Source: Alphaproteobacteria bacterium (GTDB taxonomy: Bacteria > Pseudomonadota > Alphaproteobacteria > CAAGCB01 > CAG-977). Taken from it: 64,000 nucleotides of DNA. Below, piece by piece: positions 55,337-64,000 of this stretch (positions within the stretch are counted from its first letter, which is position 1; each line of letters begins with the position of its first letter). The stretch is taken from assembly GCA_900768875.1 (NCBI GenBank), contig CAAGEP010000016.1, forward strand, positions 101,211 to 165,210. Direction: 5' to 3'. The position numbers and the translations under genes were made by a program. A model generated the notes under the pieces. That model was not told the DNA's origin, did no database searches, and saw nothing but the letters and a program-made list of their open reading frames with translations.

Positions 55337-57153
55337 TATCTTGCCCTTCTGTTCAAATTGTGGCGGCGAATACGTTCGCGCAACAACCCCGACGGATCGT
55401 CGTCAATGACGGACAGCCATTGACGCTGTTCCTGTTTTGCTTGTTCTTCGCGCCGTTCGGCGGCGGATTTCGGCACATCGATTTGTTCTCCGTCCCGTTT
55501 TTGTTCAGCTTTGCGCTGTTCGGCGGAATGAGGCCGGCTTTGCCGTTTTTCGTCGTTCGCGCCCTGTCGCCGCTGCCCGTTTTGTTCGTTTTGTCCGCTT
55601 TGTTCATTTTGTTCGTTTGAGCGCTTTTCGTCCTGCCGGTTCTGCGATTGCCGGTTTTGATTTTGCGATTGCCGGTTCGGATTTTGCTTGTTTTGACCAT
55701 TTTGGTCGTTTTGGCCGTTTTGTTGTTGATTATTCTGCGCGCCCTGTTGCCGCTGCTTGTTTTGCTGTTGATTTTGTTGTTGATTCTGCTGTTGATTCTG
55801 CTGTTGGTTTTGTTGCTGTTGATTTTGTTGCTGTTGTTGTTCCAGATACTTTTTGTTGAAAGCCGCGTCCGCATGGTTCGGATTTTGCTTTAAAACGGTA
55901 TCGTACGCTTTAATCGCGTCCTGAATTTTGCCCGCATGCGCCAAAGCGTTGCCGTAATTGTACAGTTCTTCCGTTCCGCCGCTTTGCGCAAAGGAATCCG
56001 CCGACGCTTGATAATCGCCCAGTTTGTACTGCGCCGCGCCTTTCCATGCGTCATCCGAAAACACATCGGCGGATTCGGGCTTTTGCCCCTGCGTCATACG
56101 AACGGCGGCTTTATAATCCTCGCGCTGCCAAAAATCCGACCATCCCGCAAAAGCATTCGCGGGCAAAAGACTCAACATCAAAACGCCCAGCCACCCGCGG
56201 CGAAAACCGAACGCCATAAACGGCAGAATCAACGCGGTAACATACACGCCCAAATCCTTCCACGCATCGGCTTTGATTTTACCGTCGGACAGATCGGAAG
56301 CACCGTCCGTTTCCGCCGCCGTCAAAGCGTCAATGTCGGATTCGTCCAAAGAAATCGTGCGGTACACGCCCCCGCCCGCATGCGCGATGCGGCGCAGTTC
56401 CTTTTCCGGCAAAGTCGACAAAACCGCCTGTCCGTTGACGGTCGCGAAATTGCCGTCCGCCAGCTGAACGGGCGCGCCGTCCTGCGTGCCGACACCCAAA
56501 ATCGAAACCGTGTATCCTTCTTTTTTCAAAGCCTCCGCCGCCTTGACGGCTTTGGCATCGCCGAACGCCCCCAAAACAACCGCCCGTCCGTTGACGGCTT
56601 TGGCTTGGCGCAACAAATCCCCCGCTTCGTCCAGCGCGGCGGCAAGGTTCGGCACCGTCCCGCCCATCAATCCCGCCTGCACGGTCGGCAATACGTTTTC
56701 AATCATCTTCACATCGGGCGTCAAAGGAACGGCGATAAAAGGTGTTTGAGCATACAAAATCAGCGCGCTTTGGCTGCCCGCATCGCGTTTCAGCAAATCA
56801 TACAGCTTGAACACCGCGCGTTCCATTCTCGACGGCTTTAAATCACGCGCCCCCATCAGCGGCGAAATATCCAACAGGTACACAACGTCCGCGCCTTTTT
56901 TAAAGGTCGGCTGCGGCAACTTTTCCAGCGCCGGACCGCAAAGCGCGAAAATCGCCAGCGCCCAGCAAACACTCAGCAAAAACAGCTGCGGAAACAAACT
57001 GCGGGCTTTGGATTTGACCAGCAGCGCGTTCAACAGCGGCGCGTCGCACACTTTGCGCCAAGCTCCGGCACCCGAACGCGCGAAACGCACCATCACGGGA
57101 ACAAGCGCGAACACAATCACGGCAACAGCCCATTCGGGGCGCAAAAAGTGCAT
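55336..57153 (-). CDS. fused BatB-BatC: VWA domain plus TPR and Gln/Asn-rich tail
   Basis: 605 residues. Two N-terminal membrane segments are followed by a VWA domain (about 88-285), a third membrane region (about 290-330), and TPR-like repeats (AAQYKLGDYQASADSF, LYNYGNALAHAGKIQDAI). A Gln/Asn-rich low-complexity tract (about 437-560) then leads to a charged C-terminus. The metal site of VWA domains reads DISPL at D95-L99 instead of D-x-S-x-S, so metal binding may be impaired. BatB and BatC are separate genes in many operons and fused in others. Lies between batA and batD. Confidence 0.85.
   Translation of the reverse strand: MHFLRPEWAVAVIVFALVPVMVRFARSGAGAWRKVCDAPLLNALLVKSKARSLFPQLFLLSVCWALAIFALCGPALEKLPQPTFKKGADVVYLLDISPLMGARDLKPSRMERAVFKLYDLLKRDAGSQSALILYAQTPFIAVPLTPDVKMIENVLPTVQAGLMGGTVPNLAAALDEAGDLLRQAKAVNGRAVVLGAFGDAKAVKAAEALKKEGYTVSILGVGTQDGAPVQLADGNFATVNGQAVLSTLPEKELRRIAHAGGGVYRTISLDESDIDALTAAETDGASDLSDGKIKADAWKDLGVYVTALILPFMAFGFRRGWLGVLMLSLLPANAFAGWSDFWQREDYKAAVRMTQGQKPESADVFSDDAWKGAAQYKLGDYQASADSFAQSGGTEELYNYGNALAHAGKIQDAIKAYDTVLKQNPNHADAAFNKKYLEQQQQQNQQQQNQQQNQQQNQQQNQQQNKQRQQGAQNNQQQNGQNDQNGQNKQNPNRQSQNQNRQSQNRQDEKRSNEQNEQSGQNEQNGQRRQGANDEKRQSRPHSAEQRKAEQKRDGEQIDVPKSAAERREEQAKQEQRQWLSVIDDDPSGLLRERIRRHNLNRRAR
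55740..55845 (-). repeat. short in-frame Gln/Asn-codon repeat
   Basis: About 100 bp built mostly from CAA/CAG/AAC/AAT codons with an obvious CAGCAGAATCAA-type periodicity. It encodes the start of the Gln/Asn tract in the BatB/C fusion. Such tracts change length easily by slippage. Confidence 0.8.
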
Positions 57154-57156
57154 GGT

Positions 57157-58149
57157 TTACCCCCTTTTAATCAAAAAAGACACCGCGCCCAAAACGCTCA
57201 AGGCAAACGCGGCGGCAAGCGGAACGAAGAACAGTTCTTTGACGGGACGGACGAATACCGCGTCGTTTTTAACGGGTTCAAGCGCGTTGATGTCGTCATA
57301 GATTTCCACCAGCTCCGCCGTGTTTTTGGCGCGGAAATATTTGCCGCCCGTCATTGCCGCGATTTGTTTCAGCGTTTCCTCGTCGATTTCGTCGCCACGC
57401 GGCATCTGTATCATCCCGAACAGTCCCGCCATTTCGGCCGTATCCGATCCCGCCCCGACGGTATACACTTTAACCCCCGCTTTTTTGGCGATTTCGGCGG
57501 CTTCCAGCGGTTTCATCACGCCCGCGTTCGCCACACCGTCGGACAACAGAACGACCACTTTGCTTTTCGCCGGCAAGTCCGTCATGTTTTTCAAAGCCAA
57601 TCCCAAAGCGTCGCCTATTGCCGTTTGCCGTCCCGCCATGCCGACATCGGCCTCCCCCAACAAAGACGAAACCGTCTGCACGTCATACGTCAAAGGCGTA
57701 TACACATACGCGCGCTCTCCGAACAGAACAACACCGACGCGGTCGCCTTCGCGTTTTTTCAAAAAATGCCGCGCCACCGCTTGCACGGCGTCCCAGCGGC
57801 GCACGGGCGAACCGTTCAGTACGAAATCGGGTTCGTCCATCGACCCCGACACGTCCAGAACCAGCATTAAATTCCGCCCTTCGGATTCGATTTTTTGCGC
57901 TTCGCCCGCCCATTGGGGACGCGCGGCGGCGCACACCAGCAAAGCCCACACCGCCAACGCCAGAAAACGGCGCACGGACGCCCCGCCCAACACGGCAAAA
58001 GCGCGCCGTTCGGGCAAAGTTTTCAACGCGGCGTAAAAGGGGACTTTCAGCGCATCGTCGTTTTGCGCGTCCGCCCGCGGCAAAACCGCGCGCATCAACA
58101 ACGGCAGCGGCAACAGCAAAAACATCAGCGGCGCGACAAAATGAAACAT
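57157..58149 (-). CDS. batA: BatA-like VWA membrane protein
   Basis: 330 residues. Membrane segments near residues 5-23 and 60-76, then a VWA domain with the full metal-ion-dependent adhesion motif LVLDVSGSM (D99-x-S101-x-S103) and PLTYD later. A C-terminal membrane segment (about 305-325) completes the BatA layout. First gene of the batA-batB/C-batD unit. The usual moxR and DUF58 genes are not upstream: a divergent gene lies there instead. Confidence 0.88.
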   Translation of the reverse strand: MFHFVAPLMFLLLPLPLLMRAVLPRADAQNDDALKVPFYAALKTLPERRAFAVLGGASVRRFLALAVWALLVCAAARPQWAGEAQKIESEGRNLMLVLDVSGSMDEPDFVLNGSPVRRWDAVQAVARHFLKKREGDRVGVVLFGERAYVYTPLTYDVQTVSSLLGEADVGMAGRQTAIGDALGLALKNMTDLPAKSKVVVLLSDGVANAGVMKPLEAAEIAKKAGVKVYTVGAGSDTAEMAGLFGMIQMPRGDEIDEETLKQIAAMTGGKYFRAKNTAELVEIYDDINALEPVKNDAVFVRPVKELFFVPLAAAFALSVLGAVSFLIKRG

Positions 58150-58297
58150 CCGAAACCTCTTTAATCTTCAAGCGTAATATAAGGAATCTTTTGCCGTGAA
58201 ACAAGCCCGCTTTCCGCCGCCGACATAAAATTCTGGACAAGCAAGGGTTTATGGCTCAAAATGCTTTCAATATCGCTTTTTTTCAAAGAGGTTTGCC

Positions 58298-58897
58298 ATG
58301 TCCGATTCATTCCGTTCGCCGACTGCGGAAAACGCCGCGGGAATGCAGGAATACCAATCGAAAATCCGCACTTTGGACGACGTTCCCGCCCGCTATCGGA
58401 ATCATCCGAACTTCGGGGCGCTGACGAACGACCCCGCGCACGGCGGTCATCCGGAACCCAAAGTCATCCGCGAAGCCATGTCCGCCATCCAAGCCGAAAC
58501 GGACGGCAAAATCAAAGCCCCCGTTTTCCGCCCGACCGAAGGATACATCGATTTTTACGACGGCGACGGTCATCCGATTGATGTCAAAACGCCTTTGTCG
58601 CCGACCAAAACGGATAAATGGGAATTCGACGCGCCGCGCAACGCGGAAACGATTTTGCGCCAGCTGGACAAGGATTATCCCAACAAATTGACGGGCGAAA
58701 ACGAACCCGTCCGCGTTCTGCTGGACACAACATACATGACCTCCTCGGATTATGCGGCTTTGCGTCATGAATTGAACAAACGCACGAAAGAGGACCGCTC
58801 CATCCTGAACAATATTGTTACGGTCAACGTCGATTTGGGCAAAGCGCGCCCGAATCCCGCTTTGACCAAAGCCTTTTTGGCTGCGCGGGGACGCTGA
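58298..58897 (+). CDS. orphan PD-(D/E)XK nuclease-like protein, toxin C-terminal-domain type
   Basis: 199 residues, no signal peptide. The N-terminal half has GGHPEPKVIREAMSAIQAE, a linker pattern seen just before C-terminal toxin domains. Then come E81-G-Y-I-D85 and, ten residues on, I-D95-V-K97, a D...D-x-K arrangement like PD-(D/E)XK nucleases; VRVLLDTTYM follows. These features resemble CdiA-type tRNase toxin domains, but here the domain is a free-standing gene. Function inferred only. AGAGGT precedes the ATG. The Sel1 lipoprotein gene begins 2 bases after its stop, so they are co-transcribed. Confidence 0.55.
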   Translation: MSDSFRSPTAENAAGMQEYQSKIRTLDDVPARYRNHPNFGALTNDPAHGGHPEPKVIREAMSAIQAETDGKIKAPVFRPTEGYIDFYDGDGHPIDVKTPLSPTKTDKWEFDAPRNAETILRQLDKDYPNKLTGENEPVRVLLDTTYMTSSDYAALRHELNKRTKEDRSILNNIVTVNVDLGKARPNPALTKAFLAARGR

Positions 58898-58899
58898 AT

Positions 58900-59433
58900 A
58901 TGTTGAAAAAGATTGCTCTTTTCGCCGTCTTGGCATTGACGCCCGCCTGCATTTTCATTCCCGATTTCGACACGCTGACCGCCGAGCGAACGGATGTCGA
59001 CCGCGGGCGTGACGCGTTTGAGCGGGCAAACTACGCCCAAGCTTTGGAGTTTTTGATTCCCTGCGCCGAAAAAGGCGATATGGACGCGCAATACGTCGTC
59101 GGGCTGATTTATCTGTACGGCTTGGCGGGGGACAAAAATTCGTACTTGGCGCAAAAGTATTTGATTATGGCGGCAAACGCGGGTCATTACGCGGCGCAGG
59201 AACAGCTGGCGTTTATGTACGCCGATCCGTACGAACGCCTGCATAATCCGATTGACGCCTATCACTGGTTTAAAATCGTTGCCGCGCGAAACCCCGAATA
59301 TCAAAAACGGCTGGACGATTTGCACTGGATTTTGAAATCCCGCGGATTGCTGGAAAAAGCGAACAGACTGCCCGCCCCGCGCGAAACGCGCTATCACGGC
59401 ATTGACTACAACAGCCTGTTTTGGTTCCGCTAA
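58900..59433 (+). CDS. Sel1-repeat lipoprotein
   Basis: 177 residues. Lipoprotein signal [17 protein letters not shown], with the lipidated Cys at 17. Two to three Sel1-like helical repeats follow ([48 protein letters not shown]), which bind proteins. The 40-residue tail is basic ([13 protein letters not shown]). Directly downstream of the nuclease-like gene and in the same transcript; it could be a partner or simply a neighbour. ettA follows after 32 bases. Confidence 0.78.
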   Translation: MLKKIALFAVLALTPACIFIPDFDTLTAERTDVDRGRDAFERANYAQALEFLIPCAEKGDMDAQYVVGLIYLYGLAGDKNSYLAQKYLIMAANAGHYAAQEQLAFMYADPYERLHNPIDAYHWFKIVAARNPEYQKRLDDLHWILKSRGLLEKANRLPAPRETRYHGIDYNSLFWFR

Positions 59434-59465
59434 ACGTTTCTCTTCACGACTTCAAAGGAAAGATT

Positions 59466-61148
59466 ATGGTCGCTTATCAGTATATTTATGTCATGAAAAA
59501 CCTGTCCAAGACCTACCCCGGCGGAAAGCGGGTTTTGAACAACATCTGGTTGTCGTTTTTCCCCGGCGCGAAAATCGGCGTTTTGGGTCCCAACGGCGCG
59601 GGTAAATCCACTTTGCTCAAGATTATGGCGGGCATCGAAACCGAATTCAACGGCGAAGCTTGGGCGGCGGAGGGCGCTTCCGTCGGCTATCTGCCGCAGG
59701 AACCGCAGCTTGACCCGTCGAAAAACGTCATCGAAAACATCATGGACGGATGCGGCGCGGTGCGCGATTACCTGAAACGGTTTGAAGAAATATCCGCAAA
59801 ATTCGCCGAAGAAATGACCGACGACGAAATGAACGCGCTGATTGCCGAACAAGGCGAGCTGCAGGAAAAAATCGACGCCGCGAACGGCTGGGATTTGGAA
59901 CGCACGGTTGAAATCGCGATGGACGCTTTGCGCTGTCCGCCCGCCGACGCCGACGTTACAAAGCTGTCGGGCGGGGAAAAACGCCGCGTTGCCTTGTGCC
60001 GCCTGCTGCTCAGCAAGCCCGATTTGCTGCTGCTGGACGAACCGACCAACCACTTGGACGCGGAATCCGTCGCGTGGCTGCAGCAACACCTGCACGATTA
60101 CGCGGGAACGGTTGTCATGGTCACCCACGACCGCTACTTCCTTGACAACGTAACGGGCTGGATTCTGGAGCTTGACCGCGGCGAAGGCATCCCGTACGAA
60201 GGCAACTATTCGTCTTGGCTGGAACAAAAGGAAAAACGTCTGGCGCAGGAAGCCAAAGAGGAATCCGCCCGCCAGCGCACGATTAAAGAGGAACTGGAAT
60301 GGATACGCCAAAGCCCCCGCGCCCGCCAAGCCAAAAGCAAAGCCCGTATCCAAGCTTTTGACGCTTTGGTGGCGGAAGCCGACAAGCAGACTTTGGAAAC
60401 CGCGCAAATTGTCATTCCGCCCTGTCCGCGTTTGGGCGATTTGGTCATTGAAGCCAAAAACCTGTGCAAAGGCTTCGGCGACCGTCTGCTGATTGACGAT
60501 TTGAGCTTCAAACTGCCCCCCGGCGGCATTGTCGGCGTTATCGGCGCGAACGGCACGGGCAAAACGACGCTGATGAGAATGATTACGGGACAGGAAAAAC
60601 CCGATTCGGGCGAATTCAGAGTCGGCGACACCGTTCAGCTGGGCTATGTCGACCAAAGCCGCGACGCGTTGGACGACAACAAAACGGTGTGGGAGGAAAT
60701 CTCCGGCGGCAACGACGAAATCATGCTGGGCAAACGCAAAGTCCCGTCGCGCGCTTACGTCGGACAGTTCAACTTCAAAGGTCCCGACCAGCAGAAAAAA
60801 GTCGGATTGCTGTCTGGCGGCGAACGCAACCGCGTCCACATGGCGAAAATGCTGAAATCGGGCGCGAACGTCATTTTGCTGGACGAACCGACGAACGATT
60901 TGGACGTGGACACCCTGCGCGCGTTGGAAAAAGCGCTGCTGGCGTTCCCCGGATGCGCGGTCGTCACCTCTCACGACCGCTGGTTCCTTGACCGCATCGC
61001 AACGCACATCTTGGCGTTCGAGGGCGACAGCCACGTCGAATGGTTTGAAGGCAATTTCGAAGAATACGAAGCCGACAAAAAACGCCGTTTGGGCGAACAG
61101 GCGGATCAGCCGCACCGCGTCAAATACAAGCCGCTGGTAAGGAAATAA
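59466..61148 (+). CDS. ettA: energy-dependent translational throttle ATPase, ABC-F family
   Basis: 560 residues. Two ABC ATPase domains: Walker [10 protein letters not shown] and GANGTGKTT; signatures [11 protein letters not shown] and [11 protein letters not shown]; Walker [14 protein letters not shown] and [12 protein letters not shown]. The charged linker (residues about 255-305) is the P-site tRNA interaction motif. EttA binds the ribosomal E site and links translation to ATP level. The ATG at 59466 has AAAGGAAAG upstream. Confidence 0.95.
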   Translation: MVAYQYIYVMKNLSKTYPGGKRVLNNIWLSFFPGAKIGVLGPNGAGKSTLLKIMAGIETEFNGEAWAAEGASVGYLPQEPQLDPSKNVIENIMDGCGAVRDYLKRFEEISAKFAEEMTDDEMNALIAEQGELQEKIDAANGWDLERTVEIAMDALRCPPADADVTKLSGGEKRRVALCRLLLSKPDLLLLDEPTNHLDAESVAWLQQHLHDYAGTVVMVTHDRYFLDNVTGWILELDRGEGIPYEGNYSSWLEQKEKRLAQEAKEESARQRTIKEELEWIRQSPRARQAKSKARIQAFDALVAEADKQTLETAQIVIPPCPRLGDLVIEAKNLCKGFGDRLLIDDLSFKLPPGGIVGVIGANGTGKTTLMRMITGQEKPDSGEFRVGDTVQLGYVDQSRDALDDNKTVWEEISGGNDEIMLGKRKVPSRAYVGQFNFKGPDQQKKVGLLSGGERNRVHMAKMLKSGANVILLDEPTNDLDVDTLRALEKALLAFPGCAVVTSHDRWFLDRIATHILAFEGDSHVEWFEGNFEEYEADKKRRLGEQADQPHRVKYKPLVRK

Positions 61149-61165
61149 AGATTGTTTCGATAACG

Positions 61166-61193
61166 AACGCGCCCTGTCAAAAGGGCGCGTTTT
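61166..61193 (+). terminator. terminator after ettA
   Basis: Perfect 9-bp stem AACGCGCCC (61166-61174) / GGGCGCGTT (61183-61191) followed by TTC. Short T run, but GC-rich and well placed 18 bases past the stop. Confidence 0.78.
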
Positions 61194-61199
61194 CATATT

Positions 61200-61418
61200 T
61201 TAGAACGGCTAAAATCTGCCTTATTTCTGCCACATTTTAAAAAAAACGGCGGGGGGAAGCCTTCCGGCGCACCAACTTTCCGTTTGATTTCAATATGTTG
61301 TAAAAATAATGTCAAAAAAGGCTTTTTTGCCATAATTTTGCCACATTTGAATGATACATTGAAAATAGATTTAAGTGTTTAACGATCCTTTTAACGGTTA
61401 TCATGAAGGGGTAAAATT
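61200..61418 (+). promoter_or_regulatory. AT-rich control region of the Cys-rich gene
   Basis: No gene. It contains a direct repeat TGCCACATTT at 61228-61237 and 61339-61348, a 17-base palindrome CAAAAAAG-G-CTTTTTTG at 61313-61329, and a small palindrome GGAAGCCTTCC near 61255. TTGCCA (61338-61343) with GAAAAT 17 bases on could be a weak promoter. GAAGGGG lies 9 bases before the ATG. Confidence 0.4.
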
Positions 61419-63971
61419 ATGAAAAAGATACTTGCTTTAGCCTTGTTGGCATGTATGATGCCGACGATAGCGTCGGCGAAAACTGCGACTTATTTAGACG
61501 ACTCCGCATCGTTTGTCATAGCGAAGAGTGTGAAGCTTGGGCTTGGGGAAGACGAGGCGCGTTTTGCGCCGGCGACAGGCGAGCAGCGCAAAGTAGAGGC
61601 GGACAAACACGCGGTCACAAAATGCGCGAAAGACGAGGATTGTGCGTCCGACCAGTATTGCACGATGGGCATGTGCAAAGACTTGTGCGCGCGCAACACG
61701 ACCAAAAAGAAAGTCAAATGTTCGGGTGAAACGCCGGTTTGCACAGCGGACAACCATGATTCGTACTGCGCGTGCAACGACGAATCGTGCGGTGCGGCGC
61801 TGTCGTGCAAGAAAGTCGGCAGCCGTTATTCGTGCGAACCGTGCGGAGCGGGCGAAAAGTGCGGCTGTCCGGACGGCAAGATGTCGAACGGCGCGGGCAA
61901 ATGCGTAACGTGCAATTTCGACACCGACTGCGCGGACAACGAAGTCTGCTCCAATCCGAAAACGGAAGCGGCGGCATGTACGGTTTTGACGTGTCCGACG
62001 GGGCAATACGTCGCAAACCACAAATGCAATTCGTGCGCGGAAGCGATAACGGGGTGTCAAGCCTGCACATCTAAAACGAACTGCACGACGTGCCACGTCA
62101 AATACCAAAATCCCGCGAACAACGGGGGACAGTGCGTGATGAAGACGTGTCCCGCGGCGCAGTATCTGAACGAAGAAGACGGGAACTGCTATCCGTGTTC
62201 CAACGGCTGCACGAAATGCACGGGATCGTCGAATTGCCAGTCTTGTCAAGCTGCGTACAACTTGGTTTCCGGCGCATACTGCGAACTGAAGACATGCCCG
62301 CAAGGCACTTATCTGAGCATGTCGGACGGCCAATGCTACGCCTGCCCGTCGACGTGTTCGGCCTGTTCGACCGTAATGAACACGGGCGAAACCAGCGCGT
62401 GCACGGCGTGCGTCAACGACTATAAACTGTCGGGAACGCAGTGCGTGCTGAAAAGCTGTTCGGAAATGGGGTATACGACGTCTTGCGGCGGGGACTACAA
62501 CGCCATTCCCGCGAACAAGTCGGGATCCGACGGCACATGCTATTCCTGCCAGCAAAAGAGCTGCGGAGAAATGGGGTACTCGACGTCTTGCGGCGGCGAC
62601 TACAACGCCAACGCGACGGGTAAATCCGGCCGCGACGGCACATGCTACAGCTGTCAGCAGAAATCGTGTTCCCAAATGGGATACAGAACAAGCTGTTCAA
62701 GCAACGAAAACGCGACTTACGTCAAATCCGGCTCCGACGGCAGCTGCTACAGCTGTTCGACGAAATCGTGTTCTCAGATGGGATACAGAACAAGCTGTTC
62801 AAGCAACGAAAACGCGACTTACAGAACATCGGGCTCCGACGGCAGCTGCTACAGCTGTTCGCTGAAATCGTGTTCCGCGATTAACAGCAGCTACAGAACG
62901 TCGTGCGGTTCGGGATATACGGCTAACTCGACGGGCGTCAGCGGTTCGGACGGCGCGTGCGTGACTTGTTCGGCGATTTCGGGATACTGCACTTCCGACA
63001 GCCAGTGCAGCAGCACTCAACGTTGCTCGAACAATCGTTGCGTTGCCGTGTCCTGCGGAACGTGCTATTACGCCAGCAACCACACCTGCGTCGCCGTGTC
63101 GGGCTGCTGCACGTCCAACAGCCAGTGCTCAAACGGGCAGAAATGCGTCAACAACAGCTGTGTGAAAAAATCGTGCGGTGAAATGGGATATAAATCCAGC
63201 TGCAACACGGCTGACGGATATACGGCGGTCAGCGCAAACGTTACAGGATCGGACGGCACTTGCTACAACTGCAACGTCGCGTCCTGCCCGTCGGGGTACA
63301 GCACGTCTACAACGTCGTGTTCCAAAGGGTATGCGCTGAAAACCAACGGCAAATCCGGCGGTAAAGCTTGCGGCAAGTGTGAAGAGGCAGGTTGTTCGGC
63401 GTATGGCTATTATTCGTCGTGTCCTACGGGCAAAGTGTTGGCCGGCAGCAACATCGGCAACTGCTACGCCCGGTGTGACGATGTAAAATGCTCCTCCGGC
63501 TATCAGAAAACCCAACCGTCCTGCTCGGGCGCGGGATACGAACTGCTTACGGAAACGATCAGCGGCGTTACTTGCTACAAATGCGGCAACAAACCGTGTC
63601 CCAACGGATACGCTACCTTTATACAAGGTCATAGAGTTGACGAGGCGTTTTGCCAAGGCTCCAATTATGAAACCAACGGGTATTCCGGTGCATACGCTTG
63701 CGGCAAGTGCGTATCACGTCCAAGCAGTGGCAGCTCTTCCTCAACCAGAGTATGCACAACACATAGCGATTGCAGTCGTGGTTATGAATGTACCGGTGAC
63801 GCGTGCAGGAAGTGCAGAGCGGGCAGTAACTTAAGTTCCGGATATAACAACTGCAACTGCTCTGTGGGAACTTGGTCTGACGGTTATGGCGGTTGCTCCA
63901 CAAACGTATGTCCGGGCGGAGCTTCAAAACGATATAATTCCAGAACAGGCTCTTACGAATGTCCTTGGTAA
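61419..63971 (+). CDS. secreted cysteine-rich CxxC repeat protein
   Basis: 850 residues with a signal peptide (MKKILALALLACMMPTIASA). The mature part has about 106 Cys, roughly one in eight, mostly as CxxC pairs (CQAC, CTTC, CYPC, CTKC, CYAC, CYSC, CGKC, CYKC). Many Gly, Ser and Asn residues and almost no long hydrophobic stretches. The pattern recalls furin-like/variant-surface-protein cysteine-rich proteins of eukaryotes and EGF-like repeats. It is probably exported and disulfide-bonded or metal-binding. No C-terminal anchor, LPXTG or autotransporter domain is visible. Five tandem repeats of 34-35 residues lie in the middle, and a sixth similar unit near residue 585. Function unknown. Confidence 0.75.
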   Translation: MKKILALALLACMMPTIASAKTATYLDDSASFVIAKSVKLGLGEDEARFAPATGEQRKVEADKHAVTKCAKDEDCASDQYCTMGMCKDLCARNTTKKKVKCSGETPVCTADNHDSYCACNDESCGAALSCKKVGSRYSCEPCGAGEKCGCPDGKMSNGAGKCVTCNFDTDCADNEVCSNPKTEAAACTVLTCPTGQYVANHKCNSCAEAITGCQACTSKTNCTTCHVKYQNPANNGGQCVMKTCPAAQYLNEEDGNCYPCSNGCTKCTGSSNCQSCQAAYNLVSGAYCELKTCPQGTYLSMSDGQCYACPSTCSACSTVMNTGETSACTACVNDYKLSGTQCVLKSCSEMGYTTSCGGDYNAIPANKSGSDGTCYSCQQKSCGEMGYSTSCGGDYNANATGKSGRDGTCYSCQQKSCSQMGYRTSCSSNENATYVKSGSDGSCYSCSTKSCSQMGYRTSCSSNENATYRTSGSDGSCYSCSLKSCSAINSSYRTSCGSGYTANSTGVSGSDGACVTCSAISGYCTSDSQCSSTQRCSNNRCVAVSCGTCYYASNHTCVAVSGCCTSNSQCSNGQKCVNNSCVKKSCGEMGYKSSCNTADGYTAVSANVTGSDGTCYNCNVASCPSGYSTSTTSCSKGYALKTNGKSGGKACGKCEEAGCSAYGYYSSCPTGKVLAGSNIGNCYARCDDVKCSSGYQKTQPSCSGAGYELLTETISGVTCYKCGNKPCPNGYATFIQGHRVDEAFCQGSNYETNGYSGAYACGKCVSRPSSGSSSSTRVCTTHSDCSRGYECTGDACRKCRAGSNLSSGYNNCNCSVGTWSDGYGGCSTNVCPGGASKRYNSRTGSYECPW
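62451..62972 (+). repeat. five tandem 102-105 bp repeats in the Cys-rich gene
   Basis: Units start at 62451, 62556, 62661, 62763 and 62865, each beginning K-S-C and ending C-x-x-C. Units 3 and 4 are almost identical in DNA, including third codon positions, which points to recent duplication. A further diverged unit begins near 63168. Confidence 0.9.
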
Positions 63972-64000
63972 TTTGAAAAACATCGGCGGAGAAATCCGCC

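Noticed and set aside
55353..55874. Asn/Lys/Thr-rich minus-strand frame, and hydrophobic plus-strand frames, within the BatB/C tail
   Set aside because: Frame shadows of the Gln/Asn codon repeat.
59430..61196. 588-codon open frame on the minus strand opposite ettA
   Set aside because: Antisense shadow of ettA with Phe/Val/Arg-rich nonsense and no ribosome site.
62451..62972. Possible CRISPR array
   Set aside because: Repeats are contiguous 102-105 bp coding units without unique spacers.

Overview
The window looks like chromosome of an uncultured, probably host-associated alphaproteobacterium. The evidence is an ATP12-type F1-ATPase assembly chaperone, an IalB-family secreted protein, the chorismate mutase-hisC pair, the yicC-gmk pair, the rarA-rluC-ATP12 order, and alphaproteobacterial-style ribosomal proteins. 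Base composition is moderate. Genes are tightly packed, with many 4-base start/stop overlaps and several tail-to-tail overlaps. Placement below class level is not supported; the arrangement around tuf recalls Rickettsia.

Positions 1-23,800 hold short operons of metabolism and housekeeping. These include two multi-pass membrane proteins of glycosyltransferase type (one followed by a decayed paralogue), kamA, an aromatic/histidine group (chorismate mutase, hisC, hisI), an ankyrin-repeat protein, an M3 peptidase, gmk-yicC, an SDR enzyme, an IalB-like protein, rsmB, a CCA-adding enzyme, and the rpsF-rpsR-rplI-dnaB cluster. A strong terminator-like hairpin lies between rplI and dnaB. An AT-rich patch carries a lone IS1-InsA-like zinc-ribbon protein.

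Positions 23,800-48,500 are, all on the minus strand, tRNA-Tyr, tRNA-Gly, tuf and the full S10-spc ribosomal protein series down to secY-adk. A terminator and a block of eight other genes (about 9 kb) follow, and then rpsM-rpsK-rpoA-rplQ under its own promoter and a structured leader. The inserted block holds rarA, rluC, an AsmA protein, a shortened ATP12, an acylphosphatase, a putative metallopeptidase with a duplicated and inactivated second domain, and two tandem acyltransferase-3 genes. The tRNA-Tyr/tRNA-Gly/tuf/rpsJ order looks like a fusion of the usual tufB and tufA neighbourhoods.

Positions 48,500-64,000 hold rlmB, an M23 envelope peptidase, an ABC-type binding protein paired with a sensor-like membrane protein, a BatA/BatB-C/BatD envelope operon, an orphan nuclease-toxin-like protein next to a Sel1 lipoprotein, ettA, and a very cysteine-rich secreted protein with CxxC motifs and near-identical tandem repeats. 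No CRISPR array, rRNA, prophage or complete insertion sequence was seen. No gene-free stretch exceeds 300 bases; the longest gaps (636-906 and 61,149-61,418) are described below.
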